NCBI GenBank assembly: GCA_036398215.1
Contig: DASWHK010000006.1
Coordinates: forward strand, 1-27,414
Origin: DASWHK01 sp036398215
Lineage (GTDB): Bacteria; Acidobacteriota; UBA890
Direction of reading: 5' to 3'
Length of the DNA stretch: 27,414 nt
This document shows positions 6,048 to 15,338 of the stretch, in pieces. Both the position numbers and the translations under genes were made by a program. How positions within the stretch are numbered: the stretch's first letter is position 1; every line of letters begins with the position of its first letter. The notes below the pieces were generated by a model. The model made no database searches. It was given only the letters and a program-made list of their open reading frames with translations, and had not been told where the DNA came from.

Positions 6048-8279
6048 ATGCAATACGAGCTGAATCTGCGCGATTACATCCGCATCTTCCAGAAGCGGAA
6101 ATGGACGATCTTCTTGATGCCCGTCCTCGCCGGGCTGCTCGGCTACTTCCTCACCCCGACGCCGCCGGTCATGTGGGAGGCCAGCGGCAAGCTGCGGCTG
6201 GTGCAAAGGTCGGCTCCCCTCGACCTGATGATGCAGACCTTCTACTACTACGAGGAAGGCAGCCGGCTCGACACGCACGCCGAGGTCATGCTCAGCCGCG
6301 AAGTTCTCAAGGAGGTCGCCAACGGGCTCGGGCTGATCCCCGACGAGGTCTACTTCGACGAGGACGGCGAGCCGCGCTCGGACACGGAGCTGTTCGCCAT
6401 CGGCGAGGGGCGCGTCGATTACATCGGCTACGTCAATCAGCTGCGCGAGTCGACGACTCCCACGGTTGTCGAAGGCACCAGCATCCTGCGGGTGACCGTG
6501 ACCCGGCCCAGCGACGAGCAGGCGGTGCGCTGGGTGAACGCGATCATGGACACCTACGCGGCGCGCAACGAGTACGAAGTCAACCAGGATGTCATCGAAG
6601 GCGTCGCGTTCCTGACCCGCCAGCTGCGGACGATCGAGACGGAGCTCAACACCGCGCAGGCCGCCCTCACCAACTTCCTGATCAGCAACGCCGACCGACT
6701 GAGCCTCGCCGGTGACGAGATCAACACCACCCAGGAAGAGCTGCAGGCGGTGGAGGCCGACCTCGCCCGCGCCGAGCTGGCGATCGATTTCATCGATTCC
6801 ACCCGCCAAGCCGGCGGCGTCCCGCGCCTGGACCTGATCTCGGCCCTTGCCGGCGAGAGCCTCCGCCTCAGCCAGTTACACCTCACGCTCCAGGCGCTGG
6901 CCACCGAGCGCCAGCGACTCCTCAGCTACCAGACCCCCGATTCCCCAGAGGTCCTCCACCTCGAGGCCGAGATCGACGCGATCATCGAGGACCTGTCGGG
7001 GACGCTGCGGGCGCTGCGAACGGATCTCGTCGCCGAGCGCGATCGTCTGTCCGCCAAGTTCCTGGCGTTGCCGGCCAACGACGATACGCTCGCCCGCCTG
7101 CGCAGGGAGGTCAGCGTCAACAGCGACCTGTACAACCAACTGCGGATACAGCTGCAAGCCGCCCAGCTTCGCGACGCCGAAAAGACCAAGGAGATCACCG
7201 TCATCGAGCGCGCGGTGAGCGCCTTCGAGGTCACCGAGACCAGCCGCGGCAGCAGGGGCCTGGTGGCCGCCGCCATCGGCCTGTTGCTCGGCATCATCAT
7301 CGCCCTGGTCGCCGAGACGCTCGACACCTCGATCGGCGCGATCGCCGACATCGAGGCGCTGCTCGGCTTGCCGGTGATCGGCATCATCCCGCCCATCGAC
7401 TTCGACGACATCCGGGCCATCGTCAGGGGGACCTCGCCGCAGCTGCTCGACAACCCGGACATCGATCATCTGCTCGCTCTGGTCACCCACTACGATCCGC
7501 GCTCGCCGGTCGCCGAGGCCTACCGCGCCCTCAGGACCAACGTCGAGAAAGCCCGGGCTCCGGTCAACGGCCAGGTGATGATCGTGACCAGCTCGGTGCT
7601 CGAAGAAGGTAAGACGACGACGATCGCCAACCTGGCCCTGGCCTACGCGCAGATGGGACGCAAGACGCTGCTGATCGCCGCCGACATGCGGCGACCGGAC
7701 GTGCACCGGATCTTCGGCCTGCCCAAAGAACCCGGCCTGGTCGACGTCATGACGGGCAGCCTGCCGTGGGAGAGCGCCGTCCGCGGCCTGTCCGACATCT
7801 TGCTCGGCGAGCTGAGCATGGACATCGTGATGCTCACCCCGGGAATGGACAACCTGCACGTCCTGCCCTCCGGCGCCAACCCGCTGAACCCCGCCGAGCT
7901 GCTGACCAGCGCCTCGACCGCGGAGCTCATCCAGGCGCTCCGCGGCGCCTTCGACATCATTCTGATCGATACGCCGCCGGTGATTCCGGTGACCGATTCG
8001 GCGATCCTCGCCGAGCATGCCGATGGTGTGGTCCTGGTCTACGAGGTGGGCAAGGTCGGCCGCGACGTGCTGAAGCGGGCGACCAGCCATCTCTCCAACG
8101 TCCACGCCGATATCTGGGGAATCGTGATGAACGACGTCAAGGCCGAGGCGGAAACGACGTTGCGCGACACCGATTACTACTACTACCACTACCGCTACGA
8201 GGACTCGGCGCCGCAACCCGGGATTCGATCCAGGCTCGGCCGGTCCGCTTCGAGATTCCTGGGTGGCAGACGGGGTTGA
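6048..8279 (+). CDS. Wzz-type polysaccharide co-polymerase fused to BY tyrosine autokinase
   Basis: A 743-residue inner-membrane protein controlling chain length and export, of the Wzc type. The Wzz domain begins at residue 1 with a first membrane helix at 20-36. A long periplasmic coiled coil spans about 185-390, and a second helix lies at 402-422 (GLVAAAIGLLLGIIIALVA). The cytoplasmic kinase follows, with an EX2RX2R oligomerisation motif (E490, R493, R496), Walker A around 513-524 (TSSVLEEGKTTT), Walker A' LLIAADMRRPD (541-551) and Walker B DIILIDTPP (636-644). The C-terminus has a tyrosine cluster, Y710-Y713, Y715 and Y717, the usual autophosphorylation tail. All key kinase elements are present, so it should be active. 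It starts 3 bp after the Wza-like gene and overlaps the next gene by TTGA. Confidence 0.93.
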   Translation: MQYELNLRDYIRIFQKRKWTIFLMPVLAGLLGYFLTPTPPVMWEASGKLRLVQRSAPLDLMMQTFYYYEEGSRLDTHAEVMLSREVLKEVANGLGLIPDEVYFDEDGEPRSDTELFAIGEGRVDYIGYVNQLRESTTPTVVEGTSILRVTVTRPSDEQAVRWVNAIMDTYAARNEYEVNQDVIEGVAFLTRQLRTIETELNTAQAALTNFLISNADRLSLAGDEINTTQEELQAVEADLARAELAIDFIDSTRQAGGVPRLDLISALAGESLRLSQLHLTLQALATERQRLLSYQTPDSPEVLHLEAEIDAIIEDLSGTLRALRTDLVAERDRLSAKFLALPANDDTLARLRREVSVNSDLYNQLRIQLQAAQLRDAEKTKEITVIERAVSAFEVTETSRGSRGLVAAAIGLLLGIIIALVAETLDTSIGAIADIEALLGLPVIGIIPPIDFDDIRAIVRGTSPQLLDNPDIDHLLALVTHYDPRSPVAEAYRALRTNVEKARAPVNGQVMIVTSSVLEEGKTTTIANLALAYAQMGRKTLLIAADMRRPDVHRIFGLPKEPGLVDVMTGSLPWESAVRGLSDILLGELSMDIVMLTPGMDNLHVLPSGANPLNPAELLTSASTAELIQALRGAFDIILIDTPPVIPVTDSAILAEHADGVVLVYEVGKVGRDVLKRATSHLSNVHADIWGIVMNDVKAEAETTLRDTDYYYYHYRYEDSAPQPGIRSRLGRSASRFLGGRRG

Positions 8280-9793
8280 GCACGGCACCGTCGCCCGCCG
8301 CCCGGCCATCGCGCAGCAGCCCGCTGGCCTTCCATTCGATCGTCTCCCTGGCGGCGGTCCTCCTTCTCGCGCCGCTCGTGGCGCTCCTCGTCGCCAACCT
8401 CCCGATCGACATGACGTTGATCGTCGTGTCGGCCGTCGTGCTGATCCTCATCGTCCTGTGGTCCGCCGAGGCGACGTTCTACGTGTTGATCTTCTCGATG
8501 CTCCTGTCGCCGGAGTTCATCGTCGGGGGGGTCGCCGAGGCGGCCTCGACGACCGGCAGCCGCGGCATCACGTTGCGCTTCGACGACTTCGTGATCGCCA
8601 TGATCGCCATCGCCTGGTTGGTGCGCCTGGCGGTGTTCAAGGAGGCGGGCGTGCTTCGCCGCACGCGCATGAGCGCCCCGATCCTCTCCTACATCGGCGT
8701 CTGTTTGCTGGCCACCGGCGTCGGCGTTCTGTTCGGCCGCGTCAACGCCTTGACCGGCTTCTTATTCGTCGCCAAGTACTTCGAGTACGTGGTCATCTAC
8801 TTTCTGGTGGTGAACTACGTCCACGACCGCCAGCAGGTGAAGCGGCTGGTCGCCGCGACGCTGATCACGGCAGCGATCATCTCGGTCGTGGTGCTGGCGC
8901 AGATCCCGGGCGGCGAGCGAGTGACCGCGCCGTTCGAGGGTGATCGCGGCGAGCCCAATACCCTCGGCGGCTATCTGGTACTGATGATCGCCCTGGCGCT
9001 GGCGTTTCTCTCCGAGGCACGCGACGCCAACAGCCGCCTCCTGTGGGCGGGCTTCGCCGGCATGATGACGGTGCCGCTGGTCTACACGTACTCGCGCACG
9101 TCTTGGCTCGGCTTCGTTGCCATGTTGATGGCGGTTACCCTGCTTTGCCGGACCAAGACGCTGTTCATCGTCATCGTGCTCGCCGGCCTCATCCTGCTCA
9201 TCGTCTCGCCCCCCGAGGCCATCCTCGAGCGCACCACCTACACGATCACCGGACGGCCGGCGGCGACCGGGGCGATCACCATCGGCGGCATCACCATCGA
9301 GCCGTCGGCGGCGGCGCGGCTGCAGTCGTGGTCGATCGCGGCCCAGGCGGTCCCCCAACAACCGTTGCTGGGCTGGGGCGTCACCGGGTTCAGCTTCATC
9401 GATTCCCAGTATCCGCGCACGCTCATCGAGAGCGGCCTCGTCGGCTTCGCGATGCTCGTGTGGATGTTGTGGTCGCTGTTCACGATGGGACGCGATTTGC
9501 TTCGGGTCTCGACGCGGAGCTTCGACACCGCCGTGGCCACCGGCTTTCTCGCCGCCCTCGCCGGCACCATCATGCATGGCATCGGCGCCAACACGTTCAT
9601 CATCGTCCGCATCATGGAACCGTTCTGGCTGCTCGCCGGATTGACAGCCGTCTTGCTGCGGCTCAACCGGCAGGAAGCCGCCACGGTCGCCGCCGCGCAG
9701 CTCGGCGAGGCCCCGCCGGCGGCAACCCGGGCGGCGCCGCCCGTCCCCCGTCAGGCGACGCGGCGACTGACCGGCCGTCGCGACCTTGCCTGA
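8276..9793 (+). CDS. Wzy/O-antigen-ligase-like polymerase
   Basis: A 505-residue polytopic membrane protein starting with TTG inside the previous stop (TTGA). Roughly ten to twelve hydrophobic helices are visible, beginning with SIVSLAAVLLLAPLVALLVA. The O-antigen ligase/polymerase domain is marked by a YTYSRTSWLGFVAML helix (SR followed by a small residue), a periplasmic loop after the LERTTYTITGR region, and PLLGWGVTGFSFIDSQYPR followed by an E-S-G-L-V-G helix. That loop-helix order is typical of Wzy_C/WaaL proteins, which polymerise or transfer lipid-linked glycan in the periplasm. The last 60 residues are an Ala/Pro/Arg-rich cytoplasmic tail. In this place it is best called the repeat-unit polymerase; ligase activity cannot be excluded. 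Confidence 0.85.
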   Translation: MSTAPSPAARPSRSSPLAFHSIVSLAAVLLLAPLVALLVANLPIDMTLIVVSAVVLILIVLWSAEATFYVLIFSMLLSPEFIVGGVAEAASTTGSRGITLRFDDFVIAMIAIAWLVRLAVFKEAGVLRRTRMSAPILSYIGVCLLATGVGVLFGRVNALTGFLFVAKYFEYVVIYFLVVNYVHDRQQVKRLVAATLITAAIISVVVLAQIPGGERVTAPFEGDRGEPNTLGGYLVLMIALALAFLSEARDANSRLLWAGFAGMMTVPLVYTYSRTSWLGFVAMLMAVTLLCRTKTLFIVIVLAGLILLIVSPPEAILERTTYTITGRPAATGAITIGGITIEPSAAARLQSWSIAAQAVPQQPLLGWGVTGFSFIDSQYPRTLIESGLVGFAMLVWMLWSLFTMGRDLLRVSTRSFDTAVATGFLAALAGTIMHGIGANTFIIVRIMEPFWLLAGLTAVLLRLNRQEAATVAAAQLGEAPPAATRAAPPVPRQATRRLTGRRDLA

Positions 9794-9848
9794 GCTCATC
9801 CGCGGCTCGACGGCCCCGGGATCGAAGCGCGCCAACCAACGCTCGCTC

Positions 9849-11069
9849 ATGCATGTTTGCTGCCTGACGCGAATCACCCTTGGACACGAGATCAAGGGCG
9901 GCATGGAGGTACACATCGACATGCTCGCCCGCGCCCTCGCGGACCGTGGGCATCGCGTCAGCATCGTCACGACCTCGCATCCGGACGGCGTCGAGCGGGA
10001 ATCCGCCGGCGGGGTCACCGTGCACTATCTGCCCGGCTGCCGGCCCGGCAAGTACTCCCACGAGTGGGGCAACGCCACGCCGGAGTTCCTGGCGCGGCTC
10101 CATCAGAAGGAGCCGATCGACCTGATCTGGGGGGAGGGCGCCGGCGCCTTCTACTACCTGAAGTGGTTTCGCAACCCGTTGCGCCTGCCGGTCGTGTCCT
10201 TCCTGCAAGGGAGCTACCTGGGGGAGATGGGGACGTTCCTGTCGCTGGCCCGCTTCGAGGGGATGTGGGGCCAGTTCCTGCGTTTCGCGCCGCGGCGGAC
10301 CGTCCAGTACTTCCGCTGGGACCTGTGGTACACGCATGGCGCCAACGCGGTGATCGGCGCCAGCCGGGAGAACGCCGCCCTGGCCCGCTGGGGCTACTTG
10401 CTGCCGGCCCGCAGGGTCAGCGCTTCGGTCAACGGAATCGATCCTCAGCGCTTCAAGCCCGATGCGGCGGCGCGCACGGCGCTGCGCGCCGACCTGGGGC
10501 TGGCGGAGAAGACCACGCTGTTGCTGCACTGCAGCAGGCTGGAACCGGAGAAGGGCCCCCAGTACTCGATCCGGGCCTTCGCGCAGCTGGCCGGCCGCTT
10601 CCCGGAGCTCCGGCTGCTGGTGGCCGGCAACGGCACCCGCCGCCAGGCCCTCGAGGCGCTGGCGGCCGGGCTGGGGCTCGGCGACCGGGTGAGGTTCGTG
10701 GATCACGTGCCCAACCAGGAGCTACCGTCCTTCTACAACGCCTGTGACGTGTTTCTGTGCCCGACCGTCGCCGTCGAGTCGTTCGGGATCACGGTCGCCG
10801 AGGCGATGGCCTGCGGCCGCCCCGTGGTCGCCTTTCGCCGCGGCGGCATCCAGACCTCGATCGATCACGGCGTCAACGGCTTGCTGGTCAAGGCCGGGGA
10901 CGTCGGCGGCCTGGCGGCCGCCACCGCCGGCTTGCTGGCCGACCCGGAGATGCGCCGGCGCATCGGCGAGGCGGCGCGCCGCAAGGCCGTCGAGGCGCTC
11001 AGCGTCGAGCGGATGACGGAAGACGTGCTGAAGGTCTTTCGCGCGCTGCTTGCGGAGGAGCGCCGGTGA
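9849..11069 (+). CDS. Glycosyltransferase family 4 (GT-B), complete EX7E
   Basis: A 406-residue GT-B glycosyltransferase using a nucleotide sugar to extend the lipid-linked repeat unit at the cytoplasmic membrane face. The N-terminal acceptor domain starts MHVCCLTRIT and has the glycine turn IKGGMEVHIDMLA (16-27). The donor domain begins near 215, with HCSRLEPEKGPQYSIRAFA at 227-245. The EX7E motif is intact (E310, E318 in VESFGITVAEAMACGRPVVAF), followed by the RRGG loop. The ATG at 9849 is chosen because family members begin at this beta-strand. An in-frame TTG at 9786, overlapping the previous gene by 8 bp, would add 21 unconserved residues, and neither start has a clear Shine-Dalgarno. 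The stop overlaps the next GTG. Confidence 0.87.
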   Translation: MHVCCLTRITLGHEIKGGMEVHIDMLARALADRGHRVSIVTTSHPDGVERESAGGVTVHYLPGCRPGKYSHEWGNATPEFLARLHQKEPIDLIWGEGAGAFYYLKWFRNPLRLPVVSFLQGSYLGEMGTFLSLARFEGMWGQFLRFAPRRTVQYFRWDLWYTHGANAVIGASRENAALARWGYLLPARRVSASVNGIDPQRFKPDAAARTALRADLGLAEKTTLLLHCSRLEPEKGPQYSIRAFAQLAGRFPELRLLVAGNGTRRQALEALAAGLGLGDRVRFVDHVPNQELPSFYNACDVFLCPTVAVESFGITVAEAMACGRPVVAFRRGGIQTSIDHGVNGLLVKAGDVGGLAAATAGLLADPEMRRRIGEAARRKAVEALSVERMTEDVLKVFRALLAEERR

Positions 11070-11785
11070 GCGGCCGGCCGGCCGGCGCCGCCGTGCCGCG
11101 GCCGCCCGGCGTCCTCTCGGGGCTCGCCCGCTGCTCCTGGGACCCGCTCGCCATCACCCGGCTGGCCCAACGGCGGGCGGTCGTCAGCGTCGCCGGCGAC
11201 GTCGGCGGCCTGGTCGTCGACGTCGGCGCCGGGCGCCAGCCGCACCGCGACGTCCTGGAGGCCCGCGCCCGCCGCCTGGTCGCCGTCGACATCCCCGGTG
11301 ATTCGCCGACTGCGGGGATCGACGTGTGGGGCGACGCCACGGCGCTGCCGCTGGTCTCCGGGTGCGCCGACACGGTCACCTGTCTGAGCGCGATCTGGTA
11401 CGTGGCGGAGCCGCGGGCGGCGATCGCCGAGCTCGCTCGCGTCCTGCGGCCACAGGGTCGGCTCGTCCTGCTCGCCCAGCAGATCCGGGGCGAGTCGCCC
11501 GAGGCCAACGACTACTGGCGCTTCTCCCGTCAGGGCCTGGAGCTGCTGGCCAGGGAGGCGGGCTTCGAATCGGTGCGGGTGGTGGCCACCAACGGGGTCT
11601 TCGCGACCACCGGGCAGCGGCTCAGCGGCTGGATGTACGAGGCTCTCTCGGTGCGACGACCAGTGCCGCGATGGATCACCCGCAAGCTTTGCGCACTGGT
11701 CCTCATGCCCTGCTGGCTGCTCGACCAGCTCGAGTGGGGGCGCCAGGAAACGCTCCATTGGCTGCTGACGGCACAACGGCCATGA
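11066..11785 (+). CDS. Class I SAM-dependent methyltransferase
   Basis: A 239-residue Methyltransf_11-type enzyme. The start is a GTG in the GTGA overlap with the preceding gene, and GGAGGAG (11054-11060) lies five bases upstream. Motif I is LVVDVGAGRQPH (49-60), the acidic end of strand 2 is VAVDIPGD, motif II is around GDATALPLVSG, and the post-motif helix is AELARVLRPQGRLVLL. About 60 residues follow the core, ending in a tryptophan-rich amphipathic helix that may touch the membrane. It probably methylates a sugar or lipid-linked intermediate; the target is not evident. It is followed by a 69-bp gap (11786-11854), the longest inside the operon, in which I see no promoter. Confidence 0.8.
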   Translation: MSGRPAGAAVPRPPGVLSGLARCSWDPLAITRLAQRRAVVSVAGDVGGLVVDVGAGRQPHRDVLEARARRLVAVDIPGDSPTAGIDVWGDATALPLVSGCADTVTCLSAIWYVAEPRAAIAELARVLRPQGRLVLLAQQIRGESPEANDYWRFSRQGLELLAREAGFESVRVVATNGVFATTGQRLSGWMYEALSVRRPVPRWITRKLCALVLMPCWLLDQLEWGRQETLHWLLTAQRP

Positions 11786-11854
11786 TCAGCCGGACCCGGT
11801 GCAACGCGGCGCAGACAGGGCGGCCCGTAGCCGGCGGCAGAACGGCGGTGAGAC

Positions 11855-12796
11855 ATGCGGGTTGAGCCCAGGCTCGATCACCGGCATGGCCTGGTGTTCG
11901 ACGGCAGCCCGCTGCCGTCGGGCCTGCTGCACCGGGCCCGCGGCTACCTTTCCGGCAAGGGCAGCTGCACCCAGACGAGAATCGTGCAGCTCGCCGTCCG
12001 GCAACAGGCTCGAGGCCGCCCGTCGTTCGTCGTCAGGGTCGACGACTTCCCGCGCTGGGACCGCGGTCTGGACGGCTTCCTGCGCTTCGACGAGATCCTC
12101 AGCGCCGCCGCGGTGCCCTACGTGCTGGGCGTGATCCCGGCGCCCTGCCGCGACCCGGAGGCGACCGCGGACGACGACGAGCGACGGCTGTCCGATGCCG
12201 AGGCGCAGCTCCTCGTCGACATCCGCAGCCACGTCGAGTTCGCCCTCCATGGCTGGAGCCACCGGCGCCGTCCCGGACCGATCGCCAGCGAGGTCGTCGG
12301 CACCGGCGCCGAGCTGCTGGCGGAACGCCTCGATGTCGGGATCTCCAGGTTGCAGGCGCTCGGCCTGGCGGTCGAGTCCTTCATCCCCCCGTACAACGCC
12401 ATCGACCGCCGGTCGATGGCCATGATCGGCCGGCGGCTTCCGGTGGTGTTCGGCGGTCCGGAGTCGGTGCGCTGGCTCGGCTGCGTGCCCGGCCCCGCGA
12501 GGCTCGAGGATGTCTGGTACCTGCCCTCCTACCCGCCGGCTTACGGGCGCGCCGGCGAGCTGGCTGCGCTGGTGCGCCGCATCCGCGACCGCGACCTGCC
12601 GCTGCTGGTGCCGTTGACCCTGCACTGGGCGTGGGAACAGGACGATGGCTTCGCGGCGCTTCGTGAGCTCGCCGGCCTGCTCACCGGGGCGGCCGTCCCG
12701 CTCGGGGCCTGGCTGCATGGACCGGGCTCGGACCGCGCCGACCCCGGCGCGGCCGGGGGTCGCCCCGAAACCGCCGCTCCCGAGCGGCGTCGATGA
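11855..12796 (+). CDS. Polysaccharide deacetylase-like (NodB-fold, DUF2334-type) protein
   Basis: A 313-residue cytoplasmic protein with the carbohydrate esterase family 4 signature. FVVRVDDFPRWD gives the metal and base aspartates D63-D64. FALHGWSHRRR carries the HxxxH pair H132 and H136. FIPPYNAID (176-184) matches the 'RxPY/FxPP' strand of DUF2334-type proteins, and a late LTLHW supplies the last conserved histidine. Such enzymes remove N- or O-acetyl groups from sugars. No signal peptide is seen, so it would act on a nucleotide- or lipid-linked precursor rather than on secreted polymer. The last 40 residues are low-complexity (Gly, Ala, Arg, Pro). The ATG at 11855 has only a weak purine stretch upstream. 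The stop overlaps the flippase start. Confidence 0.78.
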   Translation: MRVEPRLDHRHGLVFDGSPLPSGLLHRARGYLSGKGSCTQTRIVQLAVRQQARGRPSFVVRVDDFPRWDRGLDGFLRFDEILSAAAVPYVLGVIPAPCRDPEATADDDERRLSDAEAQLLVDIRSHVEFALHGWSHRRRPGPIASEVVGTGAELLAERLDVGISRLQALGLAVESFIPPYNAIDRRSMAMIGRRLPVVFGGPESVRWLGCVPGPARLEDVWYLPSYPPAYGRAGELAALVRRIRDRDLPLLVPLTLHWAWEQDDGFAALRELAGLLTGAAVPLGAWLHGPGSDRADPGAAGGRPETAAPERRR

Positions 12797-14334
12797 TGCG
12801 GCTCTCGGCGCGGGTGATGCGGGCGATGCGCTGGGACATCCTCGGGAGCACCGCGGTCGCCGCCCTGACCTTCCTGACCACCGTGTGGCTGGCTCGAGCG
12901 CTGGCCCCCGAGACCTACGGGCTGCTGGCGCTGCTTCTCGCCACCGTGAGCCTCGGCCAGCTGCTCGCCAACGGCGGCGTCCGCACGGCGCTGCTGCGCT
13001 TCGTCCCCGAGGCGGTCAAGCGGGGCGGGCCCGCGGCGGCGGTGACGATGATCGTCGACGGCCTCTGGTTGCGCACCGCGATCCTGGTGGCCGTGTCGGT
13101 GCCGCTCGTCTTCCTGCCGCGGCTCACCGCCGGGGCGCTGGGACGGCCGGCCCTGGCCCCCTACATGCCCTGGATGCCGCTGCTCATCGCCCTGCCCCTG
13201 TACGCCGACGTGCTGGCGGCGGCGCTGCTCTCGGTCTTCCGCCAGCGCACCCTGCGGCTCTCGGAGGTGGCCAACAAGCTCGTCTACGCCGCCTGTCTTC
13301 TCGCCGTTCCGTTGTGGGCGGACGCGATCCATGGCGTCATCCTCGCCTGGACGCTGGGCTGGTTGGCGGCGATCGGGTGGCTGGCCGTCGATGCCGGCCG
13401 GGTGGGGTTCCTGGCCCGGGCCCGCCGGCGCCACCACGACCTGCGGCGGCTGGTCCGTTTCGTGGGAACCGCCTACGGGCTGTCGCTGATCGCCTTCGTC
13501 CTCGGCCGCGAGCTGGACTTGTTGCTGCTCGCCCGCTTCGGCGTCGGCGACGATATGATCGCCCAGTACACCATCGCCTTCGCGTTCGTGACGCTCGTCT
13601 ACCGGCTGCCGCTGCTGCCGATCGCCGGGGGCTTCGACCAGCCGCTGATCGCCGGGCTCTACGCGCAGCACGACTGGCCCGCGCTTCGCCGCCTCTTCCG
13701 CGCCTACTTCGAGTACATCTGCCTGTTCATCGTCCCGATCATGGCGGGAGGAGCCGTGCTCGGCAGCGATCTCGTCCGCGAGATCTACGGGGTGCCCTAC
13801 GGCAGCGCCCCGACGCTCATCGTGGCGCTGCTGGTCGCCCTCGGCCTGGCCAAGCTCGCCGGCATCACCGGCCCTTTCATGCTCGGCACCGATCGCGAGA
13901 CGGCGATGCTGCGGATTCGTAGCAGCTTCGCGGCGGTCAACGTGCTGGCAGCGCTGGCGGCGATTCCCATCTGGGGGGCGACGGGGGCGGTCCTGGCGAC
14001 CAGCCTCGCGATGATCGGCCTGACGGCCGCCGAGGCGGTCTTCGTGGACCGCTATCTCGGGGCCGGATATCCGCGTCGTTTCCTGGTGAGCATCGCGATC
14101 GGCACTGCCGCGATGGCGGCGGTGGTCGCCGGGCTGCGTTCGCTTGCCGGCGAGGAGCCGGGGCTGATCCCGCTGCTCGGCATCGTCGCCGCCGGCGCCG
14201 GCGTCTACCTCGCGCTGCTGCTGTGGCTGCGTCCCGTCGATCACCGGCAGGCGGAGATCCTCGCCGGGGCCGGCGCCCCTTCGCTTGCCCGCATCGTCGC
14301 CCGCATCTCCCAACCCGCGGCGGCGAGCTCATGA
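12793..14334 (+). CDS. Wzx-like lipid-linked repeat-unit flippase (MOP superfamily)
   Basis: A 513-residue polytopic protein of the polysaccharide biosynthesis/MOP flippase family, which moves the undecaprenyl-linked repeat unit to the periplasm. It shows the typical N-terminus: a short basic head, a helix at 17-35 (GSTAVAALTFLTTVWLARAL), then LAPETYGLLALLLATVSL, matching the 'lgpe.yGl.al..' signature. Some 12-14 hydrophobic segments follow, with a long hydrophilic loop containing RRHHDLRRLVRF before the second half. The start is the first of two adjacent ATG codons and overlaps the deacetylase-like stop; its own stop overlaps the next gene by ATGA. With the Wzy-like and Wzc-like genes it supports a Wzx/Wzy-dependent pathway. 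Confidence 0.87.
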   Translation: MMRLSARVMRAMRWDILGSTAVAALTFLTTVWLARALAPETYGLLALLLATVSLGQLLANGGVRTALLRFVPEAVKRGGPAAAVTMIVDGLWLRTAILVAVSVPLVFLPRLTAGALGRPALAPYMPWMPLLIALPLYADVLAAALLSVFRQRTLRLSEVANKLVYAACLLAVPLWADAIHGVILAWTLGWLAAIGWLAVDAGRVGFLARARRRHHDLRRLVRFVGTAYGLSLIAFVLGRELDLLLLARFGVGDDMIAQYTIAFAFVTLVYRLPLLPIAGGFDQPLIAGLYAQHDWPALRRLFRAYFEYICLFIVPIMAGGAVLGSDLVREIYGVPYGSAPTLIVALLVALGLAKLAGITGPFMLGTDRETAMLRIRSSFAAVNVLAALAAIPIWGATGAVLATSLAMIGLTAAEAVFVDRYLGAGYPRRFLVSIAIGTAAMAAVVAGLRSLAGEEPGLIPLLGIVAAGAGVYLALLLWLRPVDHRQAEILAGAGAPSLARIVARISQPAAASS

Positions 14335-15338
14335 TCGGCGGCGGCGCGTCGATGGCCGGCGGCGAGGCCGCCGGCAACCGGGAGCGGCGCTGGCTGGATC
14401 TGCAGCGACAGCGCCACCACTCGCGCCGCGACTTCGCCGAGTACCAGTTCCATTCGGCCCGCTCGCGCGTCCGCGACGAGCTCGTCCCCCTGACGGGCAA
14501 GGACCGGCCGCGCCTCCTCGACGTCGGTTGCGGTCTCGGCGGGCTCGCCGTCGCCTACGCGGCCGGCGGCGCCGTCGTGACCGCCGTCGACACCCAGCTC
14601 TACGACGCCGACAGCCTCGAGTTCGCCCGCTCCTTCGCGGCCGCCAAGGGCGCCGAAGTCGAGTTCCTCGGCGTCGCCGAGACCGACTGGCCGATGCCGG
14701 ATGCCAGCTTCGACGTCGTCCTGCTCGACAGCGTCATCGAGCACGCGCCGGACCCCCGGCGCTTGCTGCGCGAATCGACGCGTGTGCTAGGTCCCGGCGG
14801 CTGGATGCTGATCAGCTTTCCGGTCTTCTACGGCCCCTTCGGAGGCCATATCGACGACTACATCCGCATCCCCTGGTGGCACCTGCTGCCGAAGCCGCTG
14901 GTGCGGGCGAGCCTCCGCCGCCGCCGGCCCCGCGGCGGCTACGTGACCCCCGAGTTCTCGATCGGCATGTTCGACAGCCTCAACCGCATGACCCTGCGGC
15001 GCTTCCACGAGCTGCTGGCGCCGCTGCCACTCGAGCTCGTCACCCTGCGCCGCGCCGCCTTCCTGACGACACCCGGCAACCAGTTGGTCCACGACCTGCG
15101 GACGGCGCTGGCGCGCTCCGACCGGCGCGCCGCGTGGGCGGCCCTGCGCCGGGCGCCGCGCGACTTTTCCTTCGTCGACGCCTGCTTGTTCCTGCTCTTG
15201 CTGCCGACGCTCCCGCTGATGCGCGTGCCGCTGCTGCGCGAGCTCTTCCTGGGCGGCGTCCGTGCCAAGCTCCGCAAGGTGGAGATCGCCGATCCGGGAG
15301 CAGGCCTTCGAGCCCAGACAGCGCCACAGCGAAAATGA
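14331..15338 (+). CDS. Class I SAM-dependent methyltransferase with hydrophobic C-terminus
   Basis: A 335-residue Methyltransf_11/25-type enzyme coupled by ATGA to the flippase gene. Motif I is LDVGCGLGG at 63-71, strand 2 ends VTAVDTQ, and SFDVVLLDSVIEHAPDP is the motif with the IEH signature, followed by the RVLGPGGWMLIS helix-strand. After the core there is a 100-residue extension ending with a hydrophobic stretch (FVDACLFLLLLPTLPLMRV) that could anchor the enzyme to the inner membrane near the lipid-linked sugar. A second ATG at 14352 would remove seven glycine-rich residues. The likely role is methylation of a sugar in the repeat unit. Confidence 0.82.
   Translation: MIGGGASMAGGEAAGNRERRWLDLQRQRHHSRRDFAEYQFHSARSRVRDELVPLTGKDRPRLLDVGCGLGGLAVAYAAGGAVVTAVDTQLYDADSLEFARSFAAAKGAEVEFLGVAETDWPMPDASFDVVLLDSVIEHAPDPRRLLRESTRVLGPGGWMLISFPVFYGPFGGHIDDYIRIPWWHLLPKPLVRASLRRRRPRGGYVTPEFSIGMFDSLNRMTLRRFHELLAPLPLELVTLRRAAFLTTPGNQLVHDLRTALARSDRRAAWAALRRAPRDFSFVDACLFLLLLPTLPLMRVPLLRELFLGGVRAKLRKVEIADPGAGLRAQTAPQRK

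Noticed and set aside
6876..8309. Minus-strand frame of 477 codons opposite the BY-kinase
   Set aside because: The plus-strand kinase has every expected motif; the antisense product is His/Asp/Val/Gly-rich with no fold signals.
9786..9848. N-terminal extension of the first glycosyltransferase from a TTG
   Set aside because: The 21 extra residues precede the conserved first strand and have no family support; kept only as an alternative start.
12541..14313. Minus-strand open frame of 590 codons opposite the flippase gene
   Set aside because: Translation is Arg/Gln/Gly-rich without hydrophobic core or motifs; the plus-strand frame is a clear MOP flippase.
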